DNA of 64,000 nt, taken from NCBI RefSeq assembly GCF_001577755.1, contig NZ_CP010776.1:1612001-1676000 (forward strand). The letters are read 5' to 3'. This stretch comes from Rufibacter sp. DG15C. Its GTDB lineage: Bacteria; Bacteroidota; Bacteroidia; Cytophagales; Hymenobacteraceae. Below the pieces are notes generated by a model, which worked only from the letters and a program-made list of their open reading frames with translations, did no database searches and was not told the DNA's origin. A program made the position numbers and the translations under genes. This document shows positions 16,116 through 23,996 of this stretch, piece after piece (position 1 is the stretch's first letter; every line of letters starts with the position of its first letter).

Positions 16116-17132
16116 TTAGAAGGAGATGTTCTGGCTTAGGAGGGTTTCGTTGCGGTCGCCTTGTACCTGTAATCTGGCTTGACGGTTGGCCCAGTCAATC
16201 TGGATCAGCCCGAAGTTGCGCTTCGCCACGGCCGTACCTACGCGGTGTTTGTTGACCTCTGTCACCGGTTTGTTTTTGTGGGAAAGGGTAAGGCCGCTGC
16301 TGGTCACTTCATAGAGCGGCTGGTTCCAGCCCTTCACGGCCAGTTGTGAGATTTCTGCCATACGTCTCTCGCCTGACAATAGCACCACGCCCTTAGAATT
16401 GGTTCTGGCCAATAGCTTCAAGAACCGCTCCCGTGCCTGCGGGTGGTTCGCCCATTTGGTAAACGAATGCTCTTCTGGGATGATCTGGGTGCTGTTCCCA
16501 ATCAAGGTCAGTTGCGCCGAGTTCTGCTTCAGTTCTTTTTCCAGCCATTCCCATTGGGCTTCGCCTAGAAGATCTGCCTCTGTGGATTTCTTTTTGGCTT
16601 GGCCTTTAGATGTAACAGGCTCTGCTTGCGCGCGGGTATCTAGTAAGATGATTTTTACCTGCTTGTTTTTAGGGCCGTAGGTATAGGCAGAGTAGACTAG
16701 GTCTTGCTGCCGGCGCAGACTTTCTGTTGGTTCGCCTACAAAGTCCAGAAACAAGCGTTTGGTATCTTCTTGCGAGGAGGAGTTGGGGCCGTCTAAGTTG
16801 TAGTTCCAGGTGCCAATGATAGAGGCGGCTTCACACAGTGCGTTATACCCGGGTTCTGCTAACAATCTAGCGTACTTGGCGTGCAGCGGCTCACTGTCTC
16901 CTGAGGGTTCGCTCACGTTGCCGCCTAGCCAGATCCATACCTGTGGCTTGTTGTCCAGAATGTCGGCCCAGAGTGGTTGCGGAAGTTCTTCTTTGTTGCA
17001 AGACCCAAAGGCAATGGTAGTAAGCGGTCTCTTTACTGTTTCTTTGGCTTTTTTTACTTCGTCGGCCTCATGCGAAGCCAACAGGCTACTTAATCCAAGA
17101 AGGGTGAAACTAATAAAGGAAGTAAGCGACAT
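16116..17132 (-). CDS. PhoD-like phosphatase paralogue lacking catalytic residues
   Basis: A 338-residue secreted protein (signal-like N terminus to about residue 20) aligned over its whole length with the neighbour at 17266-18369. Shared blocks are FGSCN, PQVWIWLG, YGPKNKQVKIILLD, LLGEAQWEWLE and NFGLIQIDW. The metal-binding motifs are altered: GDNIYGD has become GGNVSEP (residues 70-76), WDDHDYG is WNYNLDG (109-115) and SGDRHFAEI is SGERRMAEI. The reading frame is intact. It therefore looks like a pseudoenzyme from gene duplication. Hydrolase activity is unlikely; binding of the same ligand or partner is possible. Confidence 0.8.
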   Translation of the reverse strand: MSLTSFISFTLLGLSSLLASHEADEVKKAKETVKRPLTTIAFGSCNKEELPQPLWADILDNKPQVWIWLGGNVSEPSGDSEPLHAKYARLLAEPGYNALCEAASIIGTWNYNLDGPNSSSQEDTKRLFLDFVGEPTESLRRQQDLVYSAYTYGPKNKQVKIILLDTRAQAEPVTSKGQAKKKSTEADLLGEAQWEWLEKELKQNSAQLTLIGNSTQIIPEEHSFTKWANHPQARERFLKLLARTNSKGVVLLSGERRMAEISQLAVKGWNQPLYEVTSSGLTLSHKNKPVTEVNKHRVGTAVAKRNFGLIQIDWANRQARLQVQGDRNETLLSQNISF

Positions 17133-17265
17133 TGGAACTTTACCCAGTTAAACTTGGAGTCAAAGGTAAAAGCATTCCTTGTATATAAAAATGTTTAGTT
17201 GTAATTGTGTTTAGGATATGCTAACAATAGGCACATAGATTATTTAAAGCGTAATGCTTGTTCCG

Positions 17266-18369
17266 TTATTTTTTCTTGAGCGGTGGTTTCTTCTTATTTA
17301 ATGTGGTAGAACGAGCGTATCTCACTTGCGTTTTTTGGTGCAATCGGTTGTTTTTGCCCCGTATCTCAAAATCCACTTGATAAGGAGTCTGGTCCCAGTG
17401 AAACCGCAGTACTCCAAAATTAAGTTTGTCGTGCATCTGGCCTACCCGGTACTGATTCTCCTCATGGACGAAGCCACTCATCCAGCTATGGGTAAGGCCG
17501 CTGGAGGTGAACTCAAAGATAGGGTAAGGCACGCCTGGCCAGGTCATTCTGGAAATCTCTGCAAAGTGCCTGTCCCCGGAAAGCAAAATGACATTGGCAG
17601 CTTTGGTCTTGGCGATTAGGTTGAAAAGTCTGGTGCGGGCCTTAGGGAAGTTTCCCCAGCGCTCATAACCGTGGTCATTGGGGATAATCTGTAGTCCGGT
17701 GCCAATTAAATGAAACTGCGCCTTGCTGTTGCGGAGCTCCCGTTCCAGCCAGCGCCATTGGGCTTCGCCTAGCAGGTCGCCTTTCTTGTTTTCGCCGTAC
17801 TTGGGTTCTTGGCCCATGAGTGAGTCCCGGTTGTAGCGTCCGTCCAGCAACAGTACTTTGACCTGCTTGCCGACGGGGCCATAGGTATGGGAGCTGTACA
17901 CACCTTTGTGCTTCCTGTTGGGGCTTTTGGCGGGCTCATCTAGAAAGTCCCAGAAAAGGCGGGCGCTCTGGACTTTGAATGGATATTCCTTGCCTGCGTT
18001 GTTTCGGCCGTAATCATGGTCATCCCAAACGCCTATGACGGGTATCTGCTGGTAAAGATTCTGGTAATCTGGGTGCTGCTTCTGTTGGTTGTATTTAGCC
18101 TTGAGGACGCGCATGTCCTCTGTGTCGCCGTAGATGTTGTCGCCTAGCCAAATCCAGAGCTGGGGGTTGTTCTTGAGAATCTCTGTCCAGAGTGGTTGGT
18201 CTCTTTCAGTGGAGTTGCAGGAACCCAAGGCCAAAGTCACCAGCGGTGTCTGGGCATTGGCAGGCGCTAGCGTATGGGTTTGTCTGTCTGTGTCTATGGT
18301 GGTGCAGGAAAATGCCAAGAACAGGAGAAGCCAGATGACTCTGGACAAGGGCCGCTTCATGTACGTCAT
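17266..18369 (-). CDS. PhoD-like metallophosphatase lipoprotein
   Basis: The signal ends in LAFSC (lipobox Cys at residue 22), so the 367-residue product is a predicted lipoprotein. The metallophosphoesterase motifs are complete: LGSCN, WLGDNIYGD (74-82), WDDHDYGRNN (115-124) and LSGDRHFAEI. This matches the PhoD/alkaline phosphatase D group, which hydrolyses phosphodiesters or monoesters with Fe/Ca or related metals outside the cytoplasm. The C terminus is very basic (KKKPPLKKK). An in-frame TTG at 18390 is possible, but the first ATG at 18369 gives a proper lipoprotein signal. It is upstream of its degenerate paralogue in the same direction. Confidence 0.85.
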   Translation of the reverse strand: MTYMKRPLSRVIWLLLFLAFSCTTIDTDRQTHTLAPANAQTPLVTLALGSCNSTERDQPLWTEILKNNPQLWIWLGDNIYGDTEDMRVLKAKYNQQKQHPDYQNLYQQIPVIGVWDDHDYGRNNAGKEYPFKVQSARLFWDFLDEPAKSPNRKHKGVYSSHTYGPVGKQVKVLLLDGRYNRDSLMGQEPKYGENKKGDLLGEAQWRWLERELRNSKAQFHLIGTGLQIIPNDHGYERWGNFPKARTRLFNLIAKTKAANVILLSGDRHFAEISRMTWPGVPYPIFEFTSSGLTHSWMSGFVHEENQYRVGQMHDKLNFGVLRFHWDQTPYQVDFEIRGKNNRLHQKTQVRYARSTTLNKKKPPLKKK

Positions 18370-18465
18370 AGGCAGGCGTACGCGAAGCAAGGTAAAAGTG
18401 ATGCGTCTTCTAGATAAGGCAGAAAAAGAAGCCGGCGCGTATCACCAGGCTTCTTATCAGGATAG

Positions 18466-19140
18466 CTACTCTTCAGTGGAGGCACGGCCAATGTACAGAG
18501 AGACTCCAAGGCTAAGGCCCTCCAGCCCTAACTTTGAGGTGAAGCCTTTGGTGGTGTAGGTTGACTTTGGCGCATGGACAGATTCAGACTTAGTGTTCTG
18601 GTAACCAATCTCCCCAAAGGTGCACTCGATCCCCACTTTAGAGCTAGGAAAGAAGACCAGCCCCGGCGTCACATACACATGCAGCCCATTCAAATCTGTC
18701 TCTGCTGGAGAAGCGTCAGTTGTTCTATACTTTATGGAACCCGTAGTATAACTGGCAGTGGCTTGCCCAAAGAAGGCTACCTTAGTACCCATTGGAAGAT
18801 AATACCGCGTGAACGGCGCTAAAGAAAAGGAATGGGTTATCTTTTCAGTAGTGGTGGGTGAGTTACTATTATAATAATAGAGCTGATTTGAAAACTCATT
18901 TTTATAACCATAAGAAACCCCTACGCCTAATGCCCATTGAGGCTTGACAAAAAATCCCACCTTGGGTGAGAAAGTAAAAGTAGTCGTCTCGGGGTAGAAT
19001 GCTTGGGACGAGCCGTTAGACATATCTGTCTCTATAGAAGAGTAGTGGAGGGAGCCAGAAATAAACTTGTTGCCCAAGTTCTGGGTGAAGGCCACTAATG
19101 AAAGGCAACTTAAAAACGCTAGCAGGAATATTCTTTTCAT
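18466..19140 (-). CDS. Outer-membrane beta-barrel protein, tandem paralogue 1
   Basis: A 224-residue protein with a signal peptide (MKRIFLLAFLSCLSLVAFTQ) and alternating beta strands. Shared family blocks are PKVGFFVKPQWALGVGVSYG, FSLAPFTRYYLPMGTKVAFF and SKVGIECTFGEIGYQNT, with a final LSLGVSLYIGRA strand. It fits small porin-like barrels (outer membrane protein beta-barrel domain). Two divergent paralogues lie directly upstream on the same strand. The role is unknown. Confidence 0.8.
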   Translation of the reverse strand: MKRIFLLAFLSCLSLVAFTQNLGNKFISGSLHYSSIETDMSNGSSQAFYPETTTFTFSPKVGFFVKPQWALGVGVSYGYKNEFSNQLYYYNSNSPTTTEKITHSFSLAPFTRYYLPMGTKVAFFGQATASYTTGSIKYRTTDASPAETDLNGLHVYVTPGLVFFPSSKVGIECTFGEIGYQNTKSESVHAPKSTYTTKGFTSKLGLEGLSLGVSLYIGRASTEE

Positions 19141-19189
19141 TTGCAGTAGTTCAACTTTGAAGAGCGATGAGAGGCAGGCTGGCGTACTC

Positions 19190-19852
19190 CTACTCTACAG
19201 GTGCGGCTTGATTTCTAGCTAAGTAAAAGGAGATGCCAATTTTTAAGGCAGATGGGTTCAGGTTGACAGTGAAGTTTTTGCCCTCATGATCTTTGGCCTG
19301 CTGGTACCTCATCTCACCCAAGCTCATTTCCAGGCCCAGCCATGGTAGCGGCAGGTAGGTGAGGTTAGGGCTCACGCTGGAGGAATAGAAAGAATTGTCA
19401 AGCTGGGCGGCGGAATAGAAGCCGGGCACCTCCATTTCTATGTTAGTGGTAGAATAGACTGCATTCAGTTGCCCAAACAAGAAGAAGTTTTGAGTGATGG
19501 GAAAGTAGTATCTGGTAAAAGCGCCTAGTTCCCAGGTAGTAGACTTTAAGTTTCTTGCATAAAACTGTGGAGGAGAGTTAGAAGGGGGCGCTGGAGAAGG
19601 ATAATCTGTGCTGGTCTGTACTATGCTCACCAATGGACCTACCGCCCATCTGTCATGGAGAAAGTATCCTACTGTTGGTTGCACGGTAAAGTATTTGTTT
19701 TCTAGCTTATCTAATCCCTGCTGATTTTCTGCGGGCTGGGAGGTGTAGTTTACCATGCCCCCCACCAACACAGAGCCTTTAAAGCCTTGGCTATAGCAGA
19801 AGAGCGGTGAGAAAAGAAACGTGAAAATGAGAAGGGAGAGTATTTTTTTCAT
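19190..19852 (-). CDS. Outer-membrane beta-barrel protein, tandem paralogue 2
   Basis: A 220-residue protein with a signal peptide ending SQG. It shares PTVGYFLHDRWAVGPLVSI, WELGAFTRYYFPITQNFFLF and WLGLEMSLGEMRYQQ with its neighbours, and the central extracellular-loop region (PSPAPPSNSPPQ) differs completely. It ends with a barrel-closing LKIGISFYLAR strand. The gaps to its neighbours are 49 and 56 bp, suggesting one transcript for the array. Confidence 0.8.
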   Translation of the reverse strand: MKKILSLLIFTFLFSPLFCYSQGFKGSVLVGGMVNYTSQPAENQQGLDKLENKYFTVQPTVGYFLHDRWAVGPLVSIVQTSTDYPSPAPPSNSPPQFYARNLKSTTWELGAFTRYYFPITQNFFLFGQLNAVYSTTNIEMEVPGFYSAAQLDNSFYSSSVSPNLTYLPLPWLGLEMSLGEMRYQQAKDHEGKNFTVNLNPSALKIGISFYLARNQAAPVE

Positions 19853-19908
19853 GTAAGAAAGGTGCCTGTCAAGTGAAGAGATCAGAAGTAAGAAAATAGA
19901 GGTAAGTA

Positions 19909-20598
19909 TTACTTCCCAAGCAAGAGGGTAGCACCCACTTGCAGGCTTGAGAATCCTAAACTAGCCGTGAGTTTATCTGCAAGGCCTTCCCCGTAGTTGT
20001 AATATCCTATTTCGCCTAGACTCACCTCCAGACCTAGTTTGGAGATTGGGAAGAAGATGATGCCCGGCTTGAGGTTGGCAAATACCAGAGGACGATCATT
20101 GGTTGAATAAGAATTCCCCAAACCCTCTTTTTTTCCTTGCGTGACCATTGAAAAAGTCCTGAAGGACTCCTGGTTCCTATTTCCTATTCCAGAGCCGGCG
20201 TGCGCAAACAAGAAGATGTTTTCTTTCAAAGGCAGGTAATACCTCATAAACGGGCCCACGCTCCAACTGGTAGCCTTCAACTCTATTTCATCTATTTGCA
20301 TAGAAGGGTCTTGAGAGCTATACGAGCTATTGGACTGTCTTTCCTCTAAGTGAGTGTCCTGTTGGTAATTTCCTTGCAGTCCCACCACTACGCGGTCGCT
20401 TAAGAAGAAGCCAAGGCTAGGCTGCGCCTGAAACTTGGAACTAGTTACCTCCTGTGCGAAAATGCCTACCGTATTTGAAGAGGAGTTAGAACTGTTGAAG
20501 TGAATGGTACCACCTACCTGCAGTTTATGCCGAAGTGATTGAGCCGGACTATAAATGCTTATAGAGACAAATAGAATCAGCCATAGAGCCTGTTTCAT
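19909..20598 (-). CDS. Outer-membrane beta-barrel protein, tandem paralogue 3
   Basis: A 229-residue protein with a signal peptide (to about SPAQS) and the same blocks: PSLGFFLSDRVVVGLQGNY, WSVGPFMRYYLPLKENIFLF and SKLGLEVSLGEIGYYNY, ending LQVGATLLLGK. It is the first gene of the minus-strand array that continues to the PhoD-like pair. The loops between strands are unrelated to those of the other two paralogues. Confidence 0.8.
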   Translation of the reverse strand: MKQALWLILFVSISIYSPAQSLRHKLQVGGTIHFNSSNSSSNTVGIFAQEVTSSKFQAQPSLGFFLSDRVVVGLQGNYQQDTHLEERQSNSSYSSQDPSMQIDEIELKATSWSVGPFMRYYLPLKENIFLFAHAGSGIGNRNQESFRTFSMVTQGKKEGLGNSYSTNDRPLVFANLKPGIIFFPISKLGLEVSLGEIGYYNYGEGLADKLTASLGFSSLQVGATLLLGK

Positions 20599-20730
20599 AG
20601 TGAGAGTTTCTTTGAAACGAAGATAGGGCCTTGTCTTTTAATAAGATTGAAAATTTAAGTTTTAATATATTCAAGAAGCAGATTTCTTGCTAAGTCATAA
20701 GTTCTATTAGGCGGCTAGAAACAGGCGTGC

Positions 20731-20763
20731 AAAAAAGAAGGACTGGCTTGGGGCCAGTCCTTT
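20731..20763 (-). terminator. Intrinsic terminator of the small minus-strand gene
   Basis: On the minus strand GGACTGGC-cccaa-GCCAGTCC is followed by TTCTTTTTT. It lies 64 bp past the stop of the gene at 20827-21069. Confidence 0.8.
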
Positions 20764-20826
20764 CGGGGGTAAGTGTGGTTTGCACCGGATATATATACAT
20801 CCCTATGATAGGGTACACAGCCGCTT

Positions 20827-21069
20827 CTAGTTGGTTCTTGTATTCATGATTCTAAACGCTTCTTCTCTAGAAATCTCTCTATCTGCCAGTAAAAGGTTGT
20901 TGCTGGCTACTATCAATAATTGAAACTTCTTCTTAATGTCATGGTAATAGATGAGCATAGTCAAATCTTCGTAACATCTTGAGAAGATTTTTCTAGCCTT
21001 TGTCTTTAAATTAAATAATTCTAAGCGTATTCTTCTTAATCTCTCCATCATAAGCTCATAAGGCATCAT
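20827..21069 (-). CDS. Small hypothetical protein, AT-rich
   Basis: An 80-residue basic, helical protein (MMPYELMMERLRRIRLELF at the start, LLLADREISREEAFRIM near the end) with no signal peptide or named domain. The support is modest: a clean open frame in an AT-rich region and a good terminator just downstream. The true start may be an internal Met. I do not recognise it. Confidence 0.45.
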   Translation of the reverse strand: MMPYELMMERLRRIRLELFNLKTKARKIFSRCYEDLTMLIYYHDIKKKFQLLIVASNNLLLADREISREEAFRIMNTRTN

Positions 21070-21347
21070 ATTTCCAAGATGTCTTACATGGTATTTATAC
21101 TAAGAACCACCACCCATAGTTACGGTAATAATAAAAGAATGAAATTGCATTATTTAAACGTAGTAGAAAGTGTATATAGTCTTCTGTCGTTTAACAGGGC
21201 GTTTCTAGAGCAAAGAGTAATGTTCTGTTGGCAAGAAAGCGTGCCCCTAAAGCTCATAAAACCGCCTTATGCTGACTCACCAGACTATTATCTTCCTTGC
21301 GTTTTGCCCGTATAAAACGTCTGTGAACCTTATTTAAAGAGAGTTAT

Positions 21348-21869
21348 ATGAAAACTTTGTACAAAGATGTGATGAAGGGCTTAGCAACTTTGCTCTTGAC
21401 GTTAGTGGTGGGACAGGCAGCCCAAGCACAGACGCTTACCGTGACAGACCTTGTTAACTTGCAGTCTAAGCCTTTAGAAGAAGTAAAAGGCACCTTAGAG
21501 AAAAAAGGCTGGATCTATGACGGCAACTGCGGAAGCGGTGATGTAAAACGCTATTGCTTTAACGCCGCAGACAAAGGCGAAGGATTGGCGGCCATTGTCT
21601 ACCTAGAGGTAGACCCAGCCGGACAGCAAGCTATTGAATACAGCGTCTTCCGCCCGGGCCTAATTGCCAACATCCAGAAGAGCATTAAAGCGGCCGCCCT
21701 TAAGCTCACGCGCCAAGAAAAGCTGTTGGCCTCAGACGTGAAGCAGACCATTTACAAGAAGGGTGAATACACGGTAATCTCTAGAGGAAGCAACCAGCAA
21801 AAATACCTGAGCCTGAAAGTGCAGAAGGGAGATGCCGGTACCGCCGTGAACATGCAGGCATCCAAATAA
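21348..21869 (+). CDS. Secreted protein of unknown function
   Basis: A 173-residue protein. A hydrophobic segment (about 10-28) ends in AAQAQ, a typical signal peptidase site, despite a slightly long positively charged start (MKTLYKDVMKGL). The mature part contains two close cysteines (GNCGSGDVKRYCF) that could pair, and a soluble alpha/beta pattern with VYLEVDPAGQQAIEYSVFRP. I do not recognise the family. It is followed by a strong terminator. Confidence 0.75.
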   Translation: MKTLYKDVMKGLATLLLTLVVGQAAQAQTLTVTDLVNLQSKPLEEVKGTLEKKGWIYDGNCGSGDVKRYCFNAADKGEGLAAIVYLEVDPAGQQAIEYSVFRPGLIANIQKSIKAAALKLTRQEKLLASDVKQTIYKKGEYTVISRGSNQQKYLSLKVQKGDAGTAVNMQASK

Positions 21870-21888
21870 AAGCCATACTTAGTATAAA

Positions 21889-21925
21889 AGCCTCTTCTGT
21901 CTTAAGGATAGAAGAGGCTTTTTTG
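21889..21925 (+). terminator. Intrinsic terminator
   Basis: AGCCTCTTCT pairs with AGAAGAGGCT and is followed by TTTTTTG, 20 bp past the stop codon of the secreted protein gene. Confidence 0.88.
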
Positions 21926-22008
21926 TGCGCTAAAAATAAGGCAGTGCCTCTGTCTGCCACGCATTCTTGAGAAGGAAATGCGCCTGTGACTTGAAATAGA
22001 TGGGAAAG

Positions 22009-22056
22009 TAAAAGTCCCAGAAGCAGCGCAAAACAGCGTGTAGCTTCTGGGACTTC
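22009..22056 (-). terminator. Terminator of the 56-codon gene
   Basis: On the minus strand AGTCCCAGAAGC pairs with GCTTCTGGGACT (12 bp, no mismatch) and is followed by TTTAC. It begins five bases past the stop of the gene at 22061. Confidence 0.75.
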
Positions 22057-22060
22057 ATTT

Positions 22061-22231
22061 TTAGTTCTCAGAGAACGTGTATCCGCAGAAATTATAGATC
22101 TCTGCCAGCGGGGCCACGGGTGGCAACGTCTGCTGCAACACCAACGGCGGATTGTCTCCTGCCACAAAACCCCACTTATTCCGGTTGCAGTATTGCAACT
22201 CCATCGGTAATTTAAGCTTTCGGTGTTTCAT
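22061..22231 (-). CDS. Small protein, 56 residues, unknown function
   Basis: A short minus-strand gene starting ATG at 22231 and ending TAA at 22061. The product begins MKHRKLKLPMELQYCNRNKW and continues with GFVAGDNPPLVLQQTLPPV and a C-terminal YNFCGYTFSEN, with two cysteines 35 residues apart. A GGAGG Shine-Dalgarno sequence (22240-22244) sits eight bases before the start, which is better than most genes here, and a strong terminator follows directly. Together these make a real gene likely despite the size. I do not recognise a family, and no signal peptide or membrane helix is seen. Confidence 0.65.
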   Translation of the reverse strand: MKHRKLKLPMELQYCNRNKWGFVAGDNPPLVLQQTLPPVAPLAEIYNFCGYTFSEN

Positions 22232-22377
22232 AAAAAGGTCCTCCGTATTAGTTAGACGGAAATTCCATAGTGCTACCCCTACGCAGCATCCTATTTTTTC
22301 CTTACTTGCACACTCACGCCTGTCCGGTGTTCTACAAAGCAGTACAAAACCGGCAAAACGCGCCTTTCAAAACTCAA

Positions 22378-22671
22378 ATGAATACTAAATTTGGACGGAT
22401 CCTTGCGCTGGTCCTTTTACTGGTAGTAACCGGACAATACGCCTTCACCCATGACTACATGGCCGCCGCCGCATGGGGCAGTTTGTGGATGGCGGTACTG
22501 CTCTCAGAAAAGAAGCTTCCAGGAGAGCAACGTACCGTTAAAACGCCCAGACAGTATGCCATGCTTGGTTTTATTGTACTGGCATTGGGCCTTTTTGGTT
22601 TCCAGCTTTACCAGGACCTTACAGATCATGGCAAGAGCCGTTTGCGTACTTCTACGCCTGTACAAGAATAA
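22378..22671 (+). CDS. Small membrane protein, two helices
   Basis: A 97-residue protein with hydrophobic segments at about residues 8-42 and 60-80 separated by a charged loop (SEKKLPGEQRTVKTPRQY). It ends in a basic, soluble tail. The ATG at 22378 was preferred over an upstream in-frame start because it places the first membrane helix at the N terminus. The family is not recognised. A 38-bp palindrome starts seven bases after the stop. Confidence 0.65.
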   Translation: MNTKFGRILALVLLLVVTGQYAFTHDYMAAAAWGSLWMAVLLSEKKLPGEQRTVKTPRQYAMLGFIVLALGLFGFQLYQDLTDHGKSRLRTSTPVQE

Positions 22672-22678
22672 TCCCTGT

Positions 22679-22714
22679 CGTTTTTGGCCTGATTTTCAGG
22701 AAATAAGGTAAAAC
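22679..22714. repeat. 38-bp palindromic repeat, truncated right arm
   Basis: Left arm CGTTTTTGGCCTGATTTTC intact, right arm eroded (ataaggtaaaac). It lies between convergent genes. Confidence 0.7.
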
Positions 22715-23109
22715 TAGATGTGTTTGGTAAGCTCCCTGATGCGGTTCCGGAGCTGGTCTAAATGCGTCTGCTCCTGTTGGTGTTTCTCAATTTCTTCCAA
22801 TTGGTGCAATAGGTTCTGCATCTCTGTCAAGTAAGCGGCCCGGTCTTTCTTGAGGTGGGCTTCTGGGTGTGCCTCTCCCTCGCCTTTAAAGACGTTGCCC
22901 TCGCCGTAGATCACCCAGCGGGAGTTGACGTCTGGCAGTTGCTTAAGAAAAGCCAGCAGGTCATCCATGCAATATTCCTCTCCCTGCACAATGCACCCCA
23001 CCATGGCCGGGGGCGTCTGCGTGAGCACGCTCAACTGGTAGACATCCAATTCCTTAATGCGCATATAAAAATTAAGGCGGGCACTTATCTGCTGTAAATT
23101 TATAGCCAT
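22714..23109 (-). CDS. XRE-type helix-turn-helix regulator with coiled-coil tail
   Basis: A 131-residue protein. Residues 1-70 resemble the Cro/CI helix-turn-helix fold: ISARLNFYMRIKELDVYQLSV, a turn, then FLKQLPDVNSRWVIYGEGNVF. The last motif is the VNxxWLxxGEG signature of Bacteroidota XRE proteins. Residues 85-131 form a charged coiled coil (YLTEMQNLLHQLEEIEKHQQ). It is probably a small dimeric DNA-binding regulator. A near-palindrome TTTAACCGGTAAA lies 8-20 bp before its start and might be an autoregulatory site. The targets are unknown. Confidence 0.7.
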   Translation of the reverse strand: MAINLQQISARLNFYMRIKELDVYQLSVLTQTPPAMVGCIVQGEEYCMDDLLAFLKQLPDVNSRWVIYGEGNVFKGEGEAHPEAHLKKDRAAYLTEMQNLLHQLEEIEKHQQEQTHLDQLRNRIRELTKHI

Positions 23110-23275
23110 GGCGGTTTACCGGTTAAATTGGAAGAAGGAACGGCCCAAGGCAATATGGCTGCCAAGCCGTTCCTTCTGTGTACATACGCAAATGGCCTGT
23201 TCTATGTTGAAGTAGCTATATTCTGAGGATTGGATGGCTACCCTGTGGTTAAGAGTATTAAAGATAATAGAGAAT

Positions 23276-23313
23276 CGTTTTCGGCCTGATTTCTGGGAAA
23301 CAGGCCAAAAACA
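23276..23313. repeat. 38-bp palindromic repeat
   Basis: cgttttcggcctgatttc left arm and caggccaaaaaca right arm; unusually, it sits upstream of genes on both sides rather than behind a stop codon. Confidence 0.8.
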
Positions 23314-23419
23314 GCGCCGCTGGATGGTTTGGCAGGTGGTAGGGTGGGTTTTCCTTTGGTATCAAACCTTGGGCAATAGAAGAGCGTTTACCCATCTTCT
23401 GCCACAGAAGTAGGAGCCC

Positions 23420-23450
23420 TTAGAAAGCCCATATAAGTTTCTTATATTTG
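23420..23450 (+). promoter_or_regulatory. Possible promoter of the receiver gene
   Basis: The -7 box TATATTTG (23443-23450) matches TAnnTTTG exactly. The -33 element is weak (TTAG at 23420, 19-bp spacer). The gene starts 48 bp downstream. Confidence 0.45.
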
Positions 23451-23498
23451 CACTATTATACGTGGGCTATCACTTTCCCCAAGTAATAAATCTTTGCT

Positions 23499-23918
23499 AT
23501 GAATAGTCAATACGAGCCGTTGGATTTGGTCATGTTGGTAGACGATGATGATACAACCAACTTTGTGAATAAGCGATTACTGCTCAAGCTGGGGGTTGCC
23601 AAAGAGATTCTGGTTAAGAAGAATGGCGTGGAAGCCTTAGAGTACCTGCGCGAGGCAGAAGAGGAAGGTTCTCAGAACCCATACCCAGACATGATCTTCT
23701 TGGACCTTAAAATGCCCGTAATGGACGGTTTTAAGTTCCTAGATGAATACCACAAGCAAGAGCGCCGCAAAGGCATGATTATCTTGATGCTGACGTCTTC
23801 GGCTAGTTTCTATGACCTGGAGCGCCTTAAGAACTATGAGCACGTGAAGAAGCATTTCTCTAAAGCGCTTACAGAGAATGACATCAAAGACATCATGTCT
23901 CAATACTACAACCGCTAA
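23499..23918 (+). CDS. Single-domain response regulator (receiver only)
   Basis: The 139 residues form one receiver domain: acidic pocket LVDDDDTTNF near residue 12, phospho-acceptor Asp in IFLDLKMPVMDGF near residue 68, Thr/Ser in MLTSSAS and the conserved Lys in FSKALTEND. There is no output domain, so it must act by protein-protein interaction. It converges with the stressosome operon, whose last gene encodes a histidine kinase, and the two stop codons are 78 bp apart. It is therefore a candidate phosphorylation target of that kinase. Confidence 0.9.
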   Translation: MNSQYEPLDLVMLVDDDDTTNFVNKRLLLKLGVAKEILVKKNGVEALEYLREAEEEGSQNPYPDMIFLDLKMPVMDGFKFLDEYHKQERRKGMIILMLTSSASFYDLERLKNYEHVKKHFSKALTENDIKDIMSQYYNR

Positions 23919-23930
23919 AAACAAGTGGAC

Positions 23931-23981
23931 TTATAAAAGCAGAAAGCCGGGGAGATGATCCTCGGTTTTCTGCTTTTATAA
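23931..23981. terminator. Bidirectional terminator between receiver and kinase genes
   Basis: TTATAAAAGCAGAAA pairs with TTTCTGCTTTTATAA (allowing one bulge) around a GC-rich inner stem (CCGGGG/CCTCGG). It serves both convergent genes. Confidence 0.8.
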
Positions 23982-23996
23982 GGGTGTGTTGAGTCC

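Larger units (their letters stand above)
23110..23498. other. Intergenic region between divergent genes, no gene seen
   Basis: It holds one 38-bp palindrome at 23276-23313 and a -7 promoter box near 23443. I see no open frame with coding character. Confidence 0.6.

Noticed and set aside
21079-21315. Plus-strand open frame of 78 codons
   Set aside because: No coding character, no ribosome binding site and Cys/Tyr/His-rich composition typical of random AT-rich sequence.
21781-22167. Minus-strand open frame of 128 codons
   Set aside because: It overlaps the end of the secreted protein gene, its terminator and the better supported 56-codon gene; the product is rich in Arg, Cys and Trp and shows no domain.
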